A DNA stretch of 64,000 nt from Amycolatopsis sp. cg9 (GCF_041346945.1 NZ_CP166850.1:3224001-3288000); one strand, 5' to 3'. Positions 7,687 through 21,284 are shown, counted from the stretch's first letter. A program made the numbers and translations. Notes: generated from the letters alone by a model not told the origin.

Positions 7687-10600
7687 TTGGCAGTCTCTCC
7701 CGCGAACCAGGCCACTGCTGCGACCACCTCGGCTGAATCTCGCTCGGAGTCCACGGGAATCCCCGGCGCGCCCAAGCGGGTTTCCTTCGCAAAGATTCGC
7801 GAACCGCTCAGCACCCCCAACCTGCTCGACGTCCAGATCCAGTCGTTCCAGTGGTTCACCGGGGACGAAGCGTGGTTCGAACGCCGTGTCGAAGAAGGTG
7901 AAGAAAACCCGATCGGCGGCCTCGAAGAGGTCCTGAACGAGATCTCCCCGATCGAGGACTTCTCCGGTTCGATGTCCCTGTCCTTCTCCGCCCCGCGCTT
8001 CGACGAGGTCAAGGCCTCGATCGAGGAGTGCAAGGACAAGGACATGACGTACGCCGCGCCGCTGTTCGTCACGGCCGAGTTCGTCAACAACAACACGGGC
8101 GAGATCAAGAGCCAGACGGTCTTCCTGGGCGACTTCCCGGTGATGACCGACAAGGGCACCTTCATCATCAACGGCACCGAGCGTGTCGTCGTGTCCCAGC
8201 TGGTCCGCTCGCCGGGCGTCTACTACTCGAAGGACGTCGACAAGACGACCGACAAGGACGTCTTCAGCGTCCGCGTGATCCCGAGCCGGGGTGCCTGGCT
8301 CGAGTTCGACGTCGACAAGCGCGACACCGTCGGCGTCCGCATCGACCGCAAGCGCCGCCAGCCGGTCACCGTGCTGCTGAAGGCGCTGGGCTGGACCACC
8401 GAGGCGATCCGCGAGCGCTTCTCCTTCTCGGAGACGCTGCTGGCCACCCTCGAGAAGGACCACACCGCCGGCACCGACGAGGCGCTGCTCGACATCTACC
8501 GCAAGCTGCGCCCGGGCGAACCGCCCACGAAGGAGAGCGCGCAGACCCTGCTGGAGAACCTGTTCTTCAAGGCGAAGCGCTACGACCTGGCCAAGGTCGG
8601 CCGGTACAAGGTCAACAAGAAGCTGGGCCTCGAGACGCCGTACGACACCGGGACGCTGACCGAAGAGGACATCGTCACCACCATCGAGTACCTGGTCCGG
8701 CTGCACGCCGGCGAGGACAAGATGGACGCGGCGAACGGCACCGAGATCCCGGTCGAGACCGACGACATCGACCACTTCGGCAACCGCCGCCTGCGCACCG
8801 TCGGCGAGCTGATCCAGAACCAGATCCGGGTCGGTCTCTCCCGCACCGAGCGCGTCGTGCGCGAGCGCATGACCACGCAGGACGTCGAGGCGATCACGCC
8901 GCAGACCCTGATCAACATCCGCCCGATCGGCGCGGCGATCAAGGAGTTCTTCGGCACCTCGCAGCTGTCGCAGTTCATGGACCAGAACAACCCGCTGTCG
9001 GGCCTGACGCACAAGCGTCGTCTGTCGGCCCTCGGCCCGGGTGGTCTGTCCCGTGAGCGCGCCGGCATGGAGGTCCGGGACGTCCACCCGTCGCACTACG
9101 GCCGCATGTGCCCGATCGAGACGCCGGAAGGCCCGAACATCGGCCTGATCGGCTCGCTCTGCTCGTACGCGCGGGTCAACCCGTTCGGCTTCATCGAGAC
9201 GCCGTACCGCAAGGTCGTCGAGGGCCGGGTCACCGACCAGGTCGACTACCTGACCGCGGACGAAGAGGACCGGTACGTCAAGGCCCAGGCCAACGCGCCG
9301 ATCTCGGACGACGGCACCTTCGTCGAAGACCGCGTCATGGCCCGCCGCAAGGGTGGCGAGGTCGAGCTGATCGACCCGCTCGACATCGACTACATGGACG
9401 TCTCGCCGCGGCAGATGGTCTCGGTCGCGACGGCGATGATCCCGTTCCTCGAGCACGACGACGCGAACCGCGCCCTGATGGGTGCGAACATGCAGCGCCA
9501 GGCCGTGCCGCTGCTGCGCAACCAGGCCCCGTACGTGGGCACGGGTGTGGAGCTGCGCGCCGCGGTCGACGCCGGTGACGTGCTCGTCGCCGAGCAGGCC
9601 GGCATCGTCGAGGAGCTCTCGGCGGACCTGATCACGATCATGCACGACGACGGCACGCGGAAGAGCTACGGACTGTACAAGTTCCGCCGCTCGAACCACG
9701 GCACCTGCTTCAACCACCGCCCGATCGTCAACGAGGGCGACCGGGTCGAGCAGGGTCAGGTCATCGCCGACGGCCCGTCCACCGAGAACGGTGAGATGGC
9801 GCTCGGCAAGAACCTGCTCGTCGCGGTCATGCCGTGGGAGGGCCACAACTACGAGGACGCGATCATCCTCTCGGAGCGCCTGGTGCAGGACGACGTCTTG
9901 ACGTCGATCCACATCGAGGAGCACGAGATCGACGCCCGCGACACCAAGCTGGGCGCCGAGGAGATCACCCGGGACATCCCGAACGTCTCGGAGGAGGTAC
10001 TGGCCGACCTCGACGAGCGCGGCATCATCCGGATCGGTGCCGAGGTCCGCGACGGCGACATCCTGGTCGGCAAGGTCACGCCGAAGGGCGAGACCGAGCT
10101 GACCCCGGAGGAGCGCCTGCTCCGTGCGATCTTCGGCGAGAAGGCCCGCGAAGTCCGCGACACCTCGCTGAAGGTGCCGCACGGCGAGACCGGCAAGGTC
10201 ATCGGCATCCGCGTGTTCTCGCGCGAGGACGACGACGAGCTGCCCCCGGGCGTCAACGAGCTGGTCCGCGTCTACGTGGCCCAGAAGCGCAAGATCCAGC
10301 CGGGCGACAAGCTCGCCGGCCGGCACGGCAACAAGGGTGTCATCGGCAAGATCCTGCCGGTCGAGGACATGCCGTTCATGGAGGACGGCACCCCGGTCGA
10401 CATCATCCTGAACACGCACGGTGTGCCGCGACGGATGAACATCGGCCAGATCCTCGAGCTGCACCTGGGCTGGCTGGCCTCGCAGGGCTGGACGATCGAG
10501 GGCAACCCCGACTGGGCCGCCAACCTGTCCGAGGAGCTCTACGACGTCGCGCCGAACACGAACACCGCGACCCCGGTGTTCGACGGCGCGAAGGAAGAGG

Positions 10601-11190
10601 AGCTCACCGGGCTGCTCGGCGCGACCAAGCCGAACCGCGACGGCGAGCGCATGGTCAAGGAGAACGGCAAGGCCACGCTGTTCGACGGCCGCTCCGGCGA
10701 GCCGTACCCGTACCCGGTGTCCGTCGGCTACATGTACATCCTGAAGCTGCACCACCTGGTCGACGACAAGATCCACGCCCGCTCCACCGGTCCGTACTCG
10801 ATGATCACGCAGCAGCCGCTGGGTGGTAAGGCGCAGTTCGGTGGCCAGCGCTTCGGTGAGATGGAGTGCTGGGCGATGCAGGCGTACGGCGCCGCCTACA
10901 CGCTGCAGGAGCTGCTGACGATCAAGTCGGACGACGTGGTCGGCCGCGTGAAGGTGTACGAGGCCATCGTCAAGGGGGAGAACATCCCCGAGCCGGGCAT
11001 CCCGGAGTCGTTCAAGGTGCTCCTCAAGGAGCTCCAGTCGCTGTGCCTCAACGTCGAGGTGCTCTCCAGCGACGGCGCGGCGATCGAGATGCGCGACTCC
11101 GACGACGAGGACCTCGAGCGCGCCGCGGCCAACCTCGGCATCAACCTGTCCCGCAACGAGTCGCCCTCGGTGGACGACGTCGTGCACTGA
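7687..11190 (+). CDS. rpoB: DNA-directed RNA polymerase subunit beta
   Basis: 1167 residues. The start is the TTG at 7687 (leader M-A-V-S-P-A-N-Q) with ribosome site GGAAGGA six bases upstream; a longer frame from 7621 has no such site, and a TTG start is also used for mycobacterial rpoB. All beta-subunit regions are present, including the [14 protein letters not shown] N-terminal region, the fork loop and the switch region near the C-terminus. The rifamycin pocket (residues 423-450) has the sensitive-type residues: Asp432, His442 and Ser447 correspond to E. coli 516, 526 and 531. The protein pairs with beta-prime from the next gene to form the catalytic core. It ends 90 bases before rpoC, with which it must be co-transcribed. 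Confidence 0.99.
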   Translation: MAVSPANQATAATTSAESRSESTGIPGAPKRVSFAKIREPLSTPNLLDVQIQSFQWFTGDEAWFERRVEEGEENPIGGLEEVLNEISPIEDFSGSMSLSFSAPRFDEVKASIEECKDKDMTYAAPLFVTAEFVNNNTGEIKSQTVFLGDFPVMTDKGTFIINGTERVVVSQLVRSPGVYYSKDVDKTTDKDVFSVRVIPSRGAWLEFDVDKRDTVGVRIDRKRRQPVTVLLKALGWTTEAIRERFSFSETLLATLEKDHTAGTDEALLDIYRKLRPGEPPTKESAQTLLENLFFKAKRYDLAKVGRYKVNKKLGLETPYDTGTLTEEDIVTTIEYLVRLHAGEDKMDAANGTEIPVETDDIDHFGNRRLRTVGELIQNQIRVGLSRTERVVRERMTTQDVEAITPQTLINIRPIGAAIKEFFGTSQLSQFMDQNNPLSGLTHKRRLSALGPGGLSRERAGMEVRDVHPSHYGRMCPIETPEGPNIGLIGSLCSYARVNPFGFIETPYRKVVEGRVTDQVDYLTADEEDRYVKAQANAPISDDGTFVEDRVMARRKGGEVELIDPLDIDYMDVSPRQMVSVATAMIPFLEHDDANRALMGANMQRQAVPLLRNQAPYVGTGVELRAAVDAGDVLVAEQAGIVEELSADLITIMHDDGTRKSYGLYKFRRSNHGTCFNHRPIVNEGDRVEQGQVIADGPSTENGEMALGKNLLVAVMPWEGHNYEDAIILSERLVQDDVLTSIHIEEHEIDARDTKLGAEEITRDIPNVSEEVLADLDERGIIRIGAEVRDGDILVGKVTPKGETELTPEERLLRAIFGEKAREVRDTSLKVPHGETGKVIGIRVFSREDDDELPPGVNELVRVYVAQKRKIQPGDKLAGRHGNKGVIGKILPVEDMPFMEDGTPVDIILNTHGVPRRMNIGQILELHLGWLASQGWTIEGNPDWAANLSEELYDVAPNTNTATPVFDGAKEEELTGLLGATKPNRDGERMVKENGKATLFDGRSGEPYPYPVSVGYMYILKLHHLVDDKIHARSTGPYSMITQQPLGGKAQFGGQRFGEMECWAMQAYGAAYTLQELLTIKSDDVVGRVKVYEAIVKGENIPEPGIPESFKVLLKELQSLCLNVEVLSSDGAAIEMRDSDDEDLERAAANLGINLSRNESPSVDDVVH

Positions 11191-11280
11191 TCGCGAGCTG
11201 AGCTGGGCCCGGCCTCCCGCGGGGCCCAGCTCGCCCGCCGACCCCTCTTCTAGCCGATACAACCCCAAGGGGACTTAGAC

Positions 11281-15192
<3,912 letters not shown>

Positions 15193-15201
15193 AGCTGAGT
15201 C

Positions 15202-15245
15202 ACGAGAAAGGCCCCTGCCGGGTTTCCGGCGGGGGCCTTTCTCGT
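15202..15245. terminator. Bidirectional terminator after rpoC
   Basis: A 20-bp stem (15202-15221 with 15226-15245) with one T-G wobble pair and a GTTT loop. It lies between the convergent stops of rpoC and the reverse dipeptidase gene, so it can serve both. The A-run before the GC core on one strand is a T-run on the other. Confidence 0.9.
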
Positions 15246-15253
15246 TCCCGGGC

Positions 15254-16027
15254 TCAGCGCGGCGCGTGGCGGGTCACCGGGAAGTCGAAGTACGTGTCCG
15301 GGAACGGCTCGTCGTTCAGCGTGTAGTGCCACCACTCCTCGGGCAGGTTCCGGAACCCCGCCGCGGCCATCGTGGTCCGCAGCAGGTCGCGGTGCTCCCT
15401 CGCGACGCCCGTGATCGCCGGGTTGTCGGTGTGGGCCAAGGGGTCGAAGCAGTCGTAGCCCGTGCCCATGTCGACCGTGTTGTCCGGGAAGCGCTGGTCG
15501 CGCGGGGCGAAGCACGGCTCGAGCGGCTCGCCCGGGACGTACGGCCGCTGGAACCGCGCCGGGAGCCGCACGATCGTCAGGTCGATCGTGCTGCCGCGGC
15601 TGTGCCCGGACTTCTCCGCGATGTAGCCGTCGGCGAAGAGCCGGTCCTTGGCGACGTTCGGGTAGAACTCGGCCTTCATCTTCTCGTCGGCGAGGTCCTT
15701 CGCCCACCGGACGAAGCGGTCGACCGCGCGCTGCGGCCGGTAGCAGTCGTAGACCTTGAGGGTGTAGCCCTGCTTCCGCAGCCGCTGCTGGGCCTTCCGC
15801 AGGCCGTCGGCGGCCTGGCGGGTCACGATGCAGCTGGGGGCGAGGTAACCGTCGACGCGCCGGCCGACGAAGTCGTGCTGCGTGGCGTAGCGGATGTCCT
15901 GCAGGATGGAAGGAGCGGCGTCGGACAGCGCGACGAAGCTCGTGGACGTGGCTTGGGCCGCGCTGGGGACGGCGAGGGCCGCGGCGGCGGCGAGGGTGAC
16001 GGCGGCGAGCGCCCGGAAGATCGGCAT
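15254..16027 (-). CDS. Secreted D-Ala-D-Ala dipeptidase, VanX/DdpX family (M15D)
   Basis: 257 residues. Residues 1-26 form a Sec signal peptide (MPIFRALAAV... with an Ala-Gln-Ala cleavage region). The mature part is a zinc dipeptidase: a conserved Arg97 (YDCYRPQRA), the zinc motif Ser140-Gly-His142-x-x-Gly-x-x-x-Asp149, and the Glu231-Trp-Trp-His234 motif with the catalytic Glu and third zinc ligand. The family cleaves D-Ala-D-Ala. VanX of resistance clusters is cytoplasmic and removes the substrate of D-Ala-D-Ala ligase, but this one carries an export signal and stands alone, without vanH or vanA. A role in cell-wall peptide recycling is therefore more likely than glycopeptide resistance (inference). 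Confidence 0.88.
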   Translation of the reverse strand: MPIFRALAAVTLAAAAALAVPSAAQATSTSFVALSDAAPSILQDIRYATQHDFVGRRVDGYLAPSCIVTRQAADGLRKAQQRLRKQGYTLKVYDCYRPQRAVDRFVRWAKDLADEKMKAEFYPNVAKDRLFADGYIAEKSGHSRGSTIDLTIVRLPARFQRPYVPGEPLEPCFAPRDQRFPDNTVDMGTGYDCFDPLAHTDNPAITGVAREHRDLLRTTMAAAGFRNLPEEWWHYTLNDEPFPDTYFDFPVTRHAPR

Positions 16028-16166
16028 GCCTCTCGTTTAGCACCTCCGACGCCGGACATTCAGCCGCCTTTCGGGCAGCACTTCGGGATCCGTAACGGCC
16101 GGTAGCCGCGCCGTTGTCGGCAAATCTCTCGTCCCCGGCGCCGCGGCCGGGTGGCGAAGATGGGCC

Positions 16167-16808
16167 GTGGCTGACTCTGTGCCCTTCACGGACAACTTCT
16201 CGGACCTCTCCAACACGCAGGGGTACCAGTTCGAGTTCCGCTGCGAGCGCTGCGGGAACGGCTTCCGCTCCGCGTTCCAGCGCGACAACGTCGAGACCGG
16301 GCGAAGCGTGCTTCGCGCCGTCGGCTCGTTCTTCGGCGGTACGCTCCGCGACCTGAGCAACTCGGCCGACCAGTGGCGCTACGACCGCGCGACGAACTCG
16401 CCGGCCAAGGACAAGGCGCTGGCCGCCGCCGTCCAGGAAATCACCCCCAGCTTCCGCCAGTGCCGCGGCTGCGGCGACTGGATGTGCCACGACCAGTGCT
16501 GGAACGAGGAGATCGGCCAGTGCCTGCGCTGCTCGCCGAGCGTCGCGGAGGAGATCTCGCGCGCCCAGGCGTCGGCCCAGCGCGACCAGATCTGGGACAA
16601 GGCCCGCGAAAAGGACTGGACCTCCGGCCTCGACCTCGACACCCGCGCCAAGGTCACCTGCCCCGGCTGCGGCCTCAAGGCCGACGGCGGCAAGTTCTGC
16701 TCGTCCTGCGGCACTTCCCTGGCCCTGAAGGTCCGCTGCGGCGGCTGCGGGAGCGAGGGCAACAAGCCGGGAGCGCTGTTCTGCTCGGACTGCGGCAGCA
16801 AACTCTGA
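16167..16808 (+). CDS. Double zinc-ribbon protein
   Basis: 213 residues, GTG start at 16167. Four pairs of Cys-x-x-Cys are seen: CERCG near residue 26, CRGCG...CLRC around 96-120, CPGCG...CSSCG around 166-184, and CGGCG...CSDCG at the C-terminus (about 192-211). The last two are rubredoxin-like zinc ribbons of the kind found in many small bacterial proteins that act as scaffolds or RNA/DNA-binding modules. No signal peptide or membrane helix is seen. It is transcribed divergently from the dipeptidase across 139 bases and followed by its own hairpin. The exact function is not recognisable. Confidence 0.75.
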   Translation: MADSVPFTDNFSDLSNTQGYQFEFRCERCGNGFRSAFQRDNVETGRSVLRAVGSFFGGTLRDLSNSADQWRYDRATNSPAKDKALAAAVQEITPSFRQCRGCGDWMCHDQCWNEEIGQCLRCSPSVAEEISRAQASAQRDQIWDKAREKDWTSGLDLDTRAKVTCPGCGLKADGGKFCSSCGTSLALKVRCGGCGSEGNKPGALFCSDCGSKL

Positions 16809-16846
16809 CCGAAGTTCCCGGCACTTCACAACGAATCCATAACGAG

Positions 16847-16876
16847 CAGCCCCGGCGTTCAGGCGCCGGGGCTGCG
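16847..16876 (+). terminator. Terminator after the zinc-ribbon gene
   Basis: Perfect 12-bp stem, GCAGCCCCGGCG at 16847-16858 with its complement at 16865-16876 and a 6-base loop, 38 bases after the stop. Confidence 0.8.
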
Positions 16877-16884
16877 CCATTGTG

Positions 16885-16911
16885 ACCAACCGTGACACCT
16901 CCGGTTGGTCT
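16885..16911. promoter_or_regulatory. Candidate operator upstream of the SBP56 gene
   Basis: GACCAACCG (16885-16893) and CGGTTGGTC (16903-16911) are a perfect 9-bp inverted repeat with a 9-base spacer. The right arm continues into TGGTCTAGAC (16907-16916), which equals the core of the DasR-type site of streptomycetes, although the other half is not conserved. A second perfect palindrome, ACCCGATCGGGT, lies at 16977-16988. The 345-base gap 16809-17153 holds these, the terminator and nothing else I can name; no clear -35/-10 pair was found. Confidence 0.4.
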
Positions 16912-17153
16912 AGACGTTCTGCTCACCCATTCGGCCTAGCGGAACTCGTCAACTCGGCCCACCTCGTGGGAGTTTCACCCGATCGGGTCGGGTCTCATTC
17001 TTTGATCACGGCTGGACGCTCCGCCCGCTTGACGCGAACATTTCGCCCGTGCCCGCCGAGGGTCGGTGGGCAGCGCTTTCCGTTGTGTCCCAACGGTTCC
17101 GTGGTGAACCGGCGATTCAACGCGCCCATTTTCGCGCGAGAACAGGGAGAACC

Positions 17154-19010
17154 ATGCGATCAAGTCCGTTGCGTCCGGGCCGGTGGCGAAAGGTGGTGAC
17201 CGGCGCCGCGGCACTCGCCCTCGCGGTCGGTGCGGTCACGTACACCGGTTCGTCCACCGGCGCGTACGCCGACGTCCAGACCATCACCGACGCGAAGACC
17301 GCGGCCGACGGCAAGCAGTACTGGGTGCAGAACCACCTGGTCACCAAGGGCCTCGCCGCCCAAGCGCGTTCGGCGGGTGGCACGCCCAAGAAGTGGCTGC
17401 TCGTCTGGGCCGGTGACGAGAACATCGCCGACACGCTCGTCAAGGACGTCAAGAACCTGCCGGGCACGCTCGGCGGCGGGCTCAACAAGATCAAGAACGC
17501 CCTGCCGGGGCCGGACTTCCTCGCCGTGATCGACGCGACGCAGGGTTCGCCGACCTACGGCAAGGTCGTCAACACCGCCACCGTCGGGCCGCTCGTCGAG
17601 AACGAGCCGCACCACATGCAGTACGTGTGGCACAAGGGCGACACCATCTACGCCGGCGCGCTGTTCGCCGCGGCGACGTACGCCTTCGACGTCAGCGCGC
17701 TGCCGCAGCTGAAGCTCAAGGGCGTCAGCCTGCCGACGAACACGCTCGGCGGGTCGGTCCCGGACGCCTACTGGGTGCTCAAGGACGGCACGGCGTACGG
17801 CACCTACATGGGCGGCCCGGTTGTCCCCGGCCCGCACGCCTACGCGGACGGTTCCACGCAGATCGGCAACGGCTTCGCGGGCAGCCCCGGCGAGGTCGTC
17901 CACTTCGGACAGAACGCCGAAGTGCTTTCCGAGTCCCCGGCGGCGACCCCGCAGGGTGACAACCAGAAGCTCTGCGACAACCTGCCGCAGCTGGGCAAGC
18001 CGACCTGCGCCAACCCGCACGGGATCCAGGCCCGCGAGGACCTGAACACGCTCGTCACGTCCGACTACGCCGAGCCGCGCAACATCATCCTCGACCCGGT
18101 GAAGCAGCCGTCGCCGTACCTGCGGCGGCCGACCGTGCGGACCTGGGACATCTCCGACCGCAACCACCCGAAGCTGAAGTCGGTGTCGTACCTGCAGGAC
18201 GGCCCGCGTGCCGATCCCGCCGACCCGCTGCACGCCGAGAGCCGCGCGGTCATGGAGACCACGGTGACGAACCTGCCGGGGCACAAGGGCGCGTTCGCCC
18301 AGACCATGCAGGGCGGCGCGGTGTTCTACACGCCGGACATCACCGCGGCCGAGCCGCACTGGATCGAGGTGTTCGACGACGGCGCCGCGAACAAGTCCAT
18401 CTACGCCAACAACGACTCGAACGGCGCCAGCTCCAACGGCGGCTGGATCCAGACGAGCCCGGACGACAAGTACCTCTACCGCGCGATCGTCGGGCGGCAG
18501 AAGGGCACCCTCTCGGCCGACGACCCCGGCACCACCGGTGGCGTCTACGTCCTCGACATCCAGAAGCTGCTCGCCGCCGGCGACAAGGTCGAGGACATCC
18601 AGGGCCGGGTCGACACCAAGGCGAAGGCGCAGCAGGGCGGGGGCGGCGACCTGCCGACCGTCGTCGGCGCGGCACCGATCAACCCCGGCACGCCGGGCGC
18701 GGGCCCGCACTGGGGCGCCTACGACAACTGGGCGCTCGGCAGCGACGGTTTCTACCACGAAACCGACACGCCGCAGCACCTCGCGGTGTCGAACTACTTC
18801 GTCGCGCGGTCCGGTTTGGACGGTGACCACAAGGTCAACCTGCTGAACCTGGGGCCGGACGGGAAGGTCGCGGTCGACCAGAACTTCCGGGACGAGTTCA
18901 CCGGGCAGGTCGGCATCAACTTCAACCGCAAGTCGTGGCCGCACGGGGACTTCGGCAACGCCAAGCCGCACTCCGAGCTGTTCGTGGTCGCGGACGCCGA
19001 CATCAAGTAG
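17154..19010 (+). CDS. Exported selenium-binding-protein (SBP56 / methanethiol oxidase) family protein
   Basis: 618 residues from the ATG at 17154 (CAGGGAGA site at 17143-17150); an upstream in-frame start would add an unlikely 35-residue leader. Residues 1-40 look like an export signal with a twin-Arg-free basic start and a hydrophobic Ala/Leu/Val core. The rest matches the SBP56 beta-propeller pattern: Glu-Pro-His153-His154-Met-Gln, Cys285-x-x-Pro-His289-Gly-Ile followed by an RxDLNTLVTSDY-type segment, and repeated Asp-Ile/Trp-Asp-Ile blades. In bacteria some members are periplasmic copper-dependent methanethiol oxidases; the His pairs fit metal binding, but the reaction here is inferred. 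It is followed by a hairpin and then by a CopD-like membrane gene. Confidence 0.72.
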   Translation: MRSSPLRPGRWRKVVTGAAALALAVGAVTYTGSSTGAYADVQTITDAKTAADGKQYWVQNHLVTKGLAAQARSAGGTPKKWLLVWAGDENIADTLVKDVKNLPGTLGGGLNKIKNALPGPDFLAVIDATQGSPTYGKVVNTATVGPLVENEPHHMQYVWHKGDTIYAGALFAAATYAFDVSALPQLKLKGVSLPTNTLGGSVPDAYWVLKDGTAYGTYMGGPVVPGPHAYADGSTQIGNGFAGSPGEVVHFGQNAEVLSESPAATPQGDNQKLCDNLPQLGKPTCANPHGIQAREDLNTLVTSDYAEPRNIILDPVKQPSPYLRRPTVRTWDISDRNHPKLKSVSYLQDGPRADPADPLHAESRAVMETTVTNLPGHKGAFAQTMQGGAVFYTPDITAAEPHWIEVFDDGAANKSIYANNDSNGASSNGGWIQTSPDDKYLYRAIVGRQKGTLSADDPGTTGGVYVLDIQKLLAAGDKVEDIQGRVDTKAKAQQGGGGDLPTVVGAAPINPGTPGAGPHWGAYDNWALGSDGFYHETDTPQHLAVSNYFVARSGLDGDHKVNLLNLGPDGKVAVDQNFRDEFTGQVGINFNRKSWPHGDFGNAKPHSELFVVADADIK

Positions 19011-19016
19011 CCGACC

Positions 19017-19046
19017 GCGGGCGGGGTCGTCCGCGACCCCGCCCGC
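19017..19046 (+). terminator. Hairpin between the SBP56 gene and the CopD-like gene
   Basis: Perfect 13-bp stem (19017-19029 with 19034-19046), TCCG loop, 6 bases after the stop and 19 bases before the next start. It can act as a terminator or as a partial attenuator that makes the first gene the most abundant product. Confidence 0.7.
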
Positions 19047-19065
19047 TTCTCCTCGGAAGGTCCCG

Positions 19066-20754
19066 ATGGAACACGACCACTCCGCGTCCACCGGTTCGTC
19101 CACTGTGGACATCTTGGCGCTGGTGCTCCGGCTGGCCCTGTTGCTGTCCACGGCGTTCCTCGCCGGCGGTGGCCTCCTGCGGCCGCCGGGGCAGCGGCCG
19201 CCGCGCACGCTGTACGTCCTCGGCGGGGTTTCGGCGCTGCTCGCCGTGGTGTCGGCCTTCGCCGTCGACGTCAACGTGGTCGCGCTGGCGATCCACGTCG
19301 TGCTGGCGGTGGCGGTGCCGCTCCTCCCGCGGGCCACCCGCTGGACGTCGGCCGCGCTGCTGGCGCTCGTCGTGCTGGAGACGTCGCTCGGCGGCACCGG
19401 CGTCGAGTTCGCGATCGACACGGTGTTCGTCGCCGGGGCGGCCGTGTGGTTCGGCTTCGCGCTGCTCGGACCGGCGACGACGGCAGCCGTCCGGCCCGGG
19501 CCCCTCGCGCTCACCCTCGGCGGTCTGCTGGTCCTGGCCGGCGCCGTCCGGTTCGGGCTGTCCGGCCTCGGCTTCGACCGGCGGCTCTACTCGACGCTCT
19601 TCGGGCTCGCGGTGGTCGCCGTCGTGGTGCTTCCGGTCGTGGTGAGCGTGCTGGCCGGGGTCTTCAACGCTCGCGCTTACCGGTTGGGCGTGCTCGGCGT
19701 CGCGCTCGGGTTCCTCGCGTGGAGCGCGCTCGGCGCGATCCCGGCACCCCCGCCGCTGCCCGTGCCGGGCGTGCCGCTGCTCGCCGACGACGCCGGGTTC
19801 CCGGTGCTGGTCAGCCCGCAGCGGCCGGGGCGCAACGTCGTCCACTTCCCGGCGAGCGCGGGCGGCGACCTGTCCGCCGGCGTGCGCGGCGGCCTGGTCT
19901 CCCCGGCCGTCGCGCGGCCCGGGGCCGAGGGCACGTGGGCCGAGGTCGAGCTGCCGCCCGGCCGCAGCGACCTCGAGATCCGCCGCGGCGACCGCACCAC
20001 GGTCGTCGAGGTCGACGCGGGGACCGCGGCCGGCCCGGCGATCACCGACGCCGACGCGCCGGAGTGCGCTTCGGCCGCGCTCGGCGGCCTGGTCGCCGGC
20101 CGCGCCGACGTGCTGAGCGCCTGCCCGTCCGACGCGCTGACGCCGGAAGACGGGGAAGCGCTGGTCAAGCTGGTCGAGTTCCTCGCCGGGCGCAAGCCGG
20201 CCGCGCTCACGCTGGTCGAGGACGACTCACCGCGCGGAGTCGCGGCCGCGAAGCTGGTGCGGGAAACCGCGGCGCGCACGGGACTCGCCGTGCGGCCGGA
20301 TGCCGGGCCCGACACCGCCCTCGTCGTCGTCTCCGGCTGGGCCGCCGGGTACACGGCGATGACGCGGGCCGCCGAGCTGCAACGCCTCGAACCCACCCAC
20401 CAGTACGGGCTGTACCTGGCCCCGTGGCTGCTGAACGGGCCGATCGTCAACGCCGTGGCGAGCGCTTCGCTGCCGCTGCGGTTCGACCCGCGGGAGGCGA
20501 CCGCGGTCGGGTACGCCGTGGCGGTCGGCAACCGCTTCGGCGGCGAAAGCCCGACCCTCGGCGGCTTCCGGAACTGGCTCGGTGCCGGCGGTGCCGCCGC
20601 GGGCGACGTCCAGATCTTCGCCGCCGCCCAGGTCAACGCCATGCCGATGTACCCCACCGAACCCCACGCCACCGGAATGGTGATGGACCGCGACTACGCG
20701 GGCCAGTGGGTCCCCGACGGAACCATCGTGCCGATCACGTCGGTTCTCCGCTGA
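19066..20754 (+). CDS. Polytopic membrane protein with CopD-like half and external domain
   Basis: 562 residues with GGAAGG ribosome site. A short His-containing N-terminus (MEHDHS) is followed by about eight hydrophobic segments between residues 14 and 235. These resemble the CopD/YcnJ copper-import membrane domain. Next comes a beta-rich stretch (about 245-330, RPGRNVVHF then PPGRSDLEIRRGDRTT) like the small domain that follows CopD in other proteins. Residues 345-500 look like a periplasmic-binding fold (alternating beta strands and helices, DALTPEDGEALVKL then TALVVVSGWAAGY). I do not recognise an exact family. The position next to an SBP56 protein suggests metal delivery or ligand sensing, but this is inference. 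Confidence 0.55.
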   Translation: MEHDHSASTGSSTVDILALVLRLALLLSTAFLAGGGLLRPPGQRPPRTLYVLGGVSALLAVVSAFAVDVNVVALAIHVVLAVAVPLLPRATRWTSAALLALVVLETSLGGTGVEFAIDTVFVAGAAVWFGFALLGPATTAAVRPGPLALTLGGLLVLAGAVRFGLSGLGFDRRLYSTLFGLAVVAVVVLPVVVSVLAGVFNARAYRLGVLGVALGFLAWSALGAIPAPPPLPVPGVPLLADDAGFPVLVSPQRPGRNVVHFPASAGGDLSAGVRGGLVSPAVARPGAEGTWAEVELPPGRSDLEIRRGDRTTVVEVDAGTAAGPAITDADAPECASAALGGLVAGRADVLSACPSDALTPEDGEALVKLVEFLAGRKPAALTLVEDDSPRGVAAAKLVRETAARTGLAVRPDAGPDTALVVVSGWAAGYTAMTRAAELQRLEPTHQYGLYLAPWLLNGPIVNAVASASLPLRFDPREATAVGYAVAVGNRFGGESPTLGGFRNWLGAGGAAAGDVQIFAAAQVNAMPMYPTEPHATGMVMDRDYAGQWVPDGTIVPITSVLR

Positions 20755-20780
20755 AAACCCTGCAAGGAAAGGAAAAACGC

Positions 20781-20987
20781 ATGAAGCGTCTTGCTGCCCG
20801 CGTGCTGCTGCCGCTCGTCGCGGCGACGGCGTTCACGGGCCTGGCCGCGGGCGTCGCCAGTGCCGACCCGACCGACGGTTCCGTCTGGCTCGTGCCCGGC
20901 GTCGACCTCGGCAGCGTGCTCGGGCCGATCGGCCAGCCGGTCGACCTGCTCGCCCCCGTCTTCGACCTGATCACCGCTGTTTCCTGA
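20781..20987 (+). CDS. Tiny exported peptide 1
   Basis: 68 residues, ATG at 20781 behind AAGGAAAGG. Residues 1-28 form a classical signal peptide ending Ala-Ser-Ala, leaving a 40-residue mature peptide that begins Asp-Pro-Thr-Asp. The mature part is hydrophobic, free of cysteine and glycine/proline rich, and contains Pro-Ile-Gly-Gln-Pro-Val-Asp-Leu-Leu. The next gene encodes a similar peptide with Pro-Leu-Gly-Val-Pro-Val-Leu-Gly-Leu at the same place. The family is unknown to me. It starts 26 bases after the membrane protein gene, so it is probably in the same transcript. Confidence 0.7.
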   Translation: MKRLAARVLLPLVAATAFTGLAAGVASADPTDGSVWLVPGVDLGSVLGPIGQPVDLLAPVFDLITAVS

Positions 20988-21001
20988 AAGGCAGAAAACC
21001 C

Positions 21002-21232
21002 ATGAAGAAGACCCTCGCTCGCGCGGCCGGTGCCGCGGTCCTCGCCGGTGCCGCCCTGTTCGCCGCGGCCGGCCCGGCGCTCGCGGCCGACGCCCCCGGC
21101 GTCGTCGTGGTCGACGAGCCGGACACCAGCGGCCTGAACAACATCTGGACGTTCGCCCCGCTCGGCGTCCCGGTGCTCGGCCTCATCCAGTCGGTCAACG
21201 GCGTCCCCGGCAAGCTCCTGCCCTCCTTCTGA
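21002..21232 (+). CDS. Tiny exported peptide 2
   Basis: 76 residues, ATG at 21002, only 14 bases after peptide 1. A signal peptide (1-28, ending Ala-Leu-Ala) precedes a mature peptide of about 48 residues without cysteine. It shares the P-[IL]-G-x-P-V-x-x-L core with peptide 1 and ends Lys-Leu-Leu-Pro-Ser-Phe. A paralogous pair of secreted mini-proteins is the simplest reading. The function is unknown; surface amphipathic peptide, partner of the SBP56 protein, or signalling peptide all remain open. Confidence 0.7.
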   Translation: MKKTLARAAGAAVLAGAALFAAAGPALAADAPGVVVVDEPDTSGLNNIWTFAPLGVPVLGLIQSVNGVPGKLLPSF

Positions 21233-21237
21233 CCCGC

Positions 21238-21266
21238 GGGCGGCCCCCGCACCCCGGGGGCCGCCC
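21238..21266 (+). terminator. Terminator after the two peptide genes
   Basis: Perfect 12-bp stem (21238-21249 with 21255-21266), 5-base loop CACCC, 5 bases after the stop of peptide 2. Confidence 0.75.
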
Positions 21267-21284
21267 CCTTCCCTCGGAGTCCCC

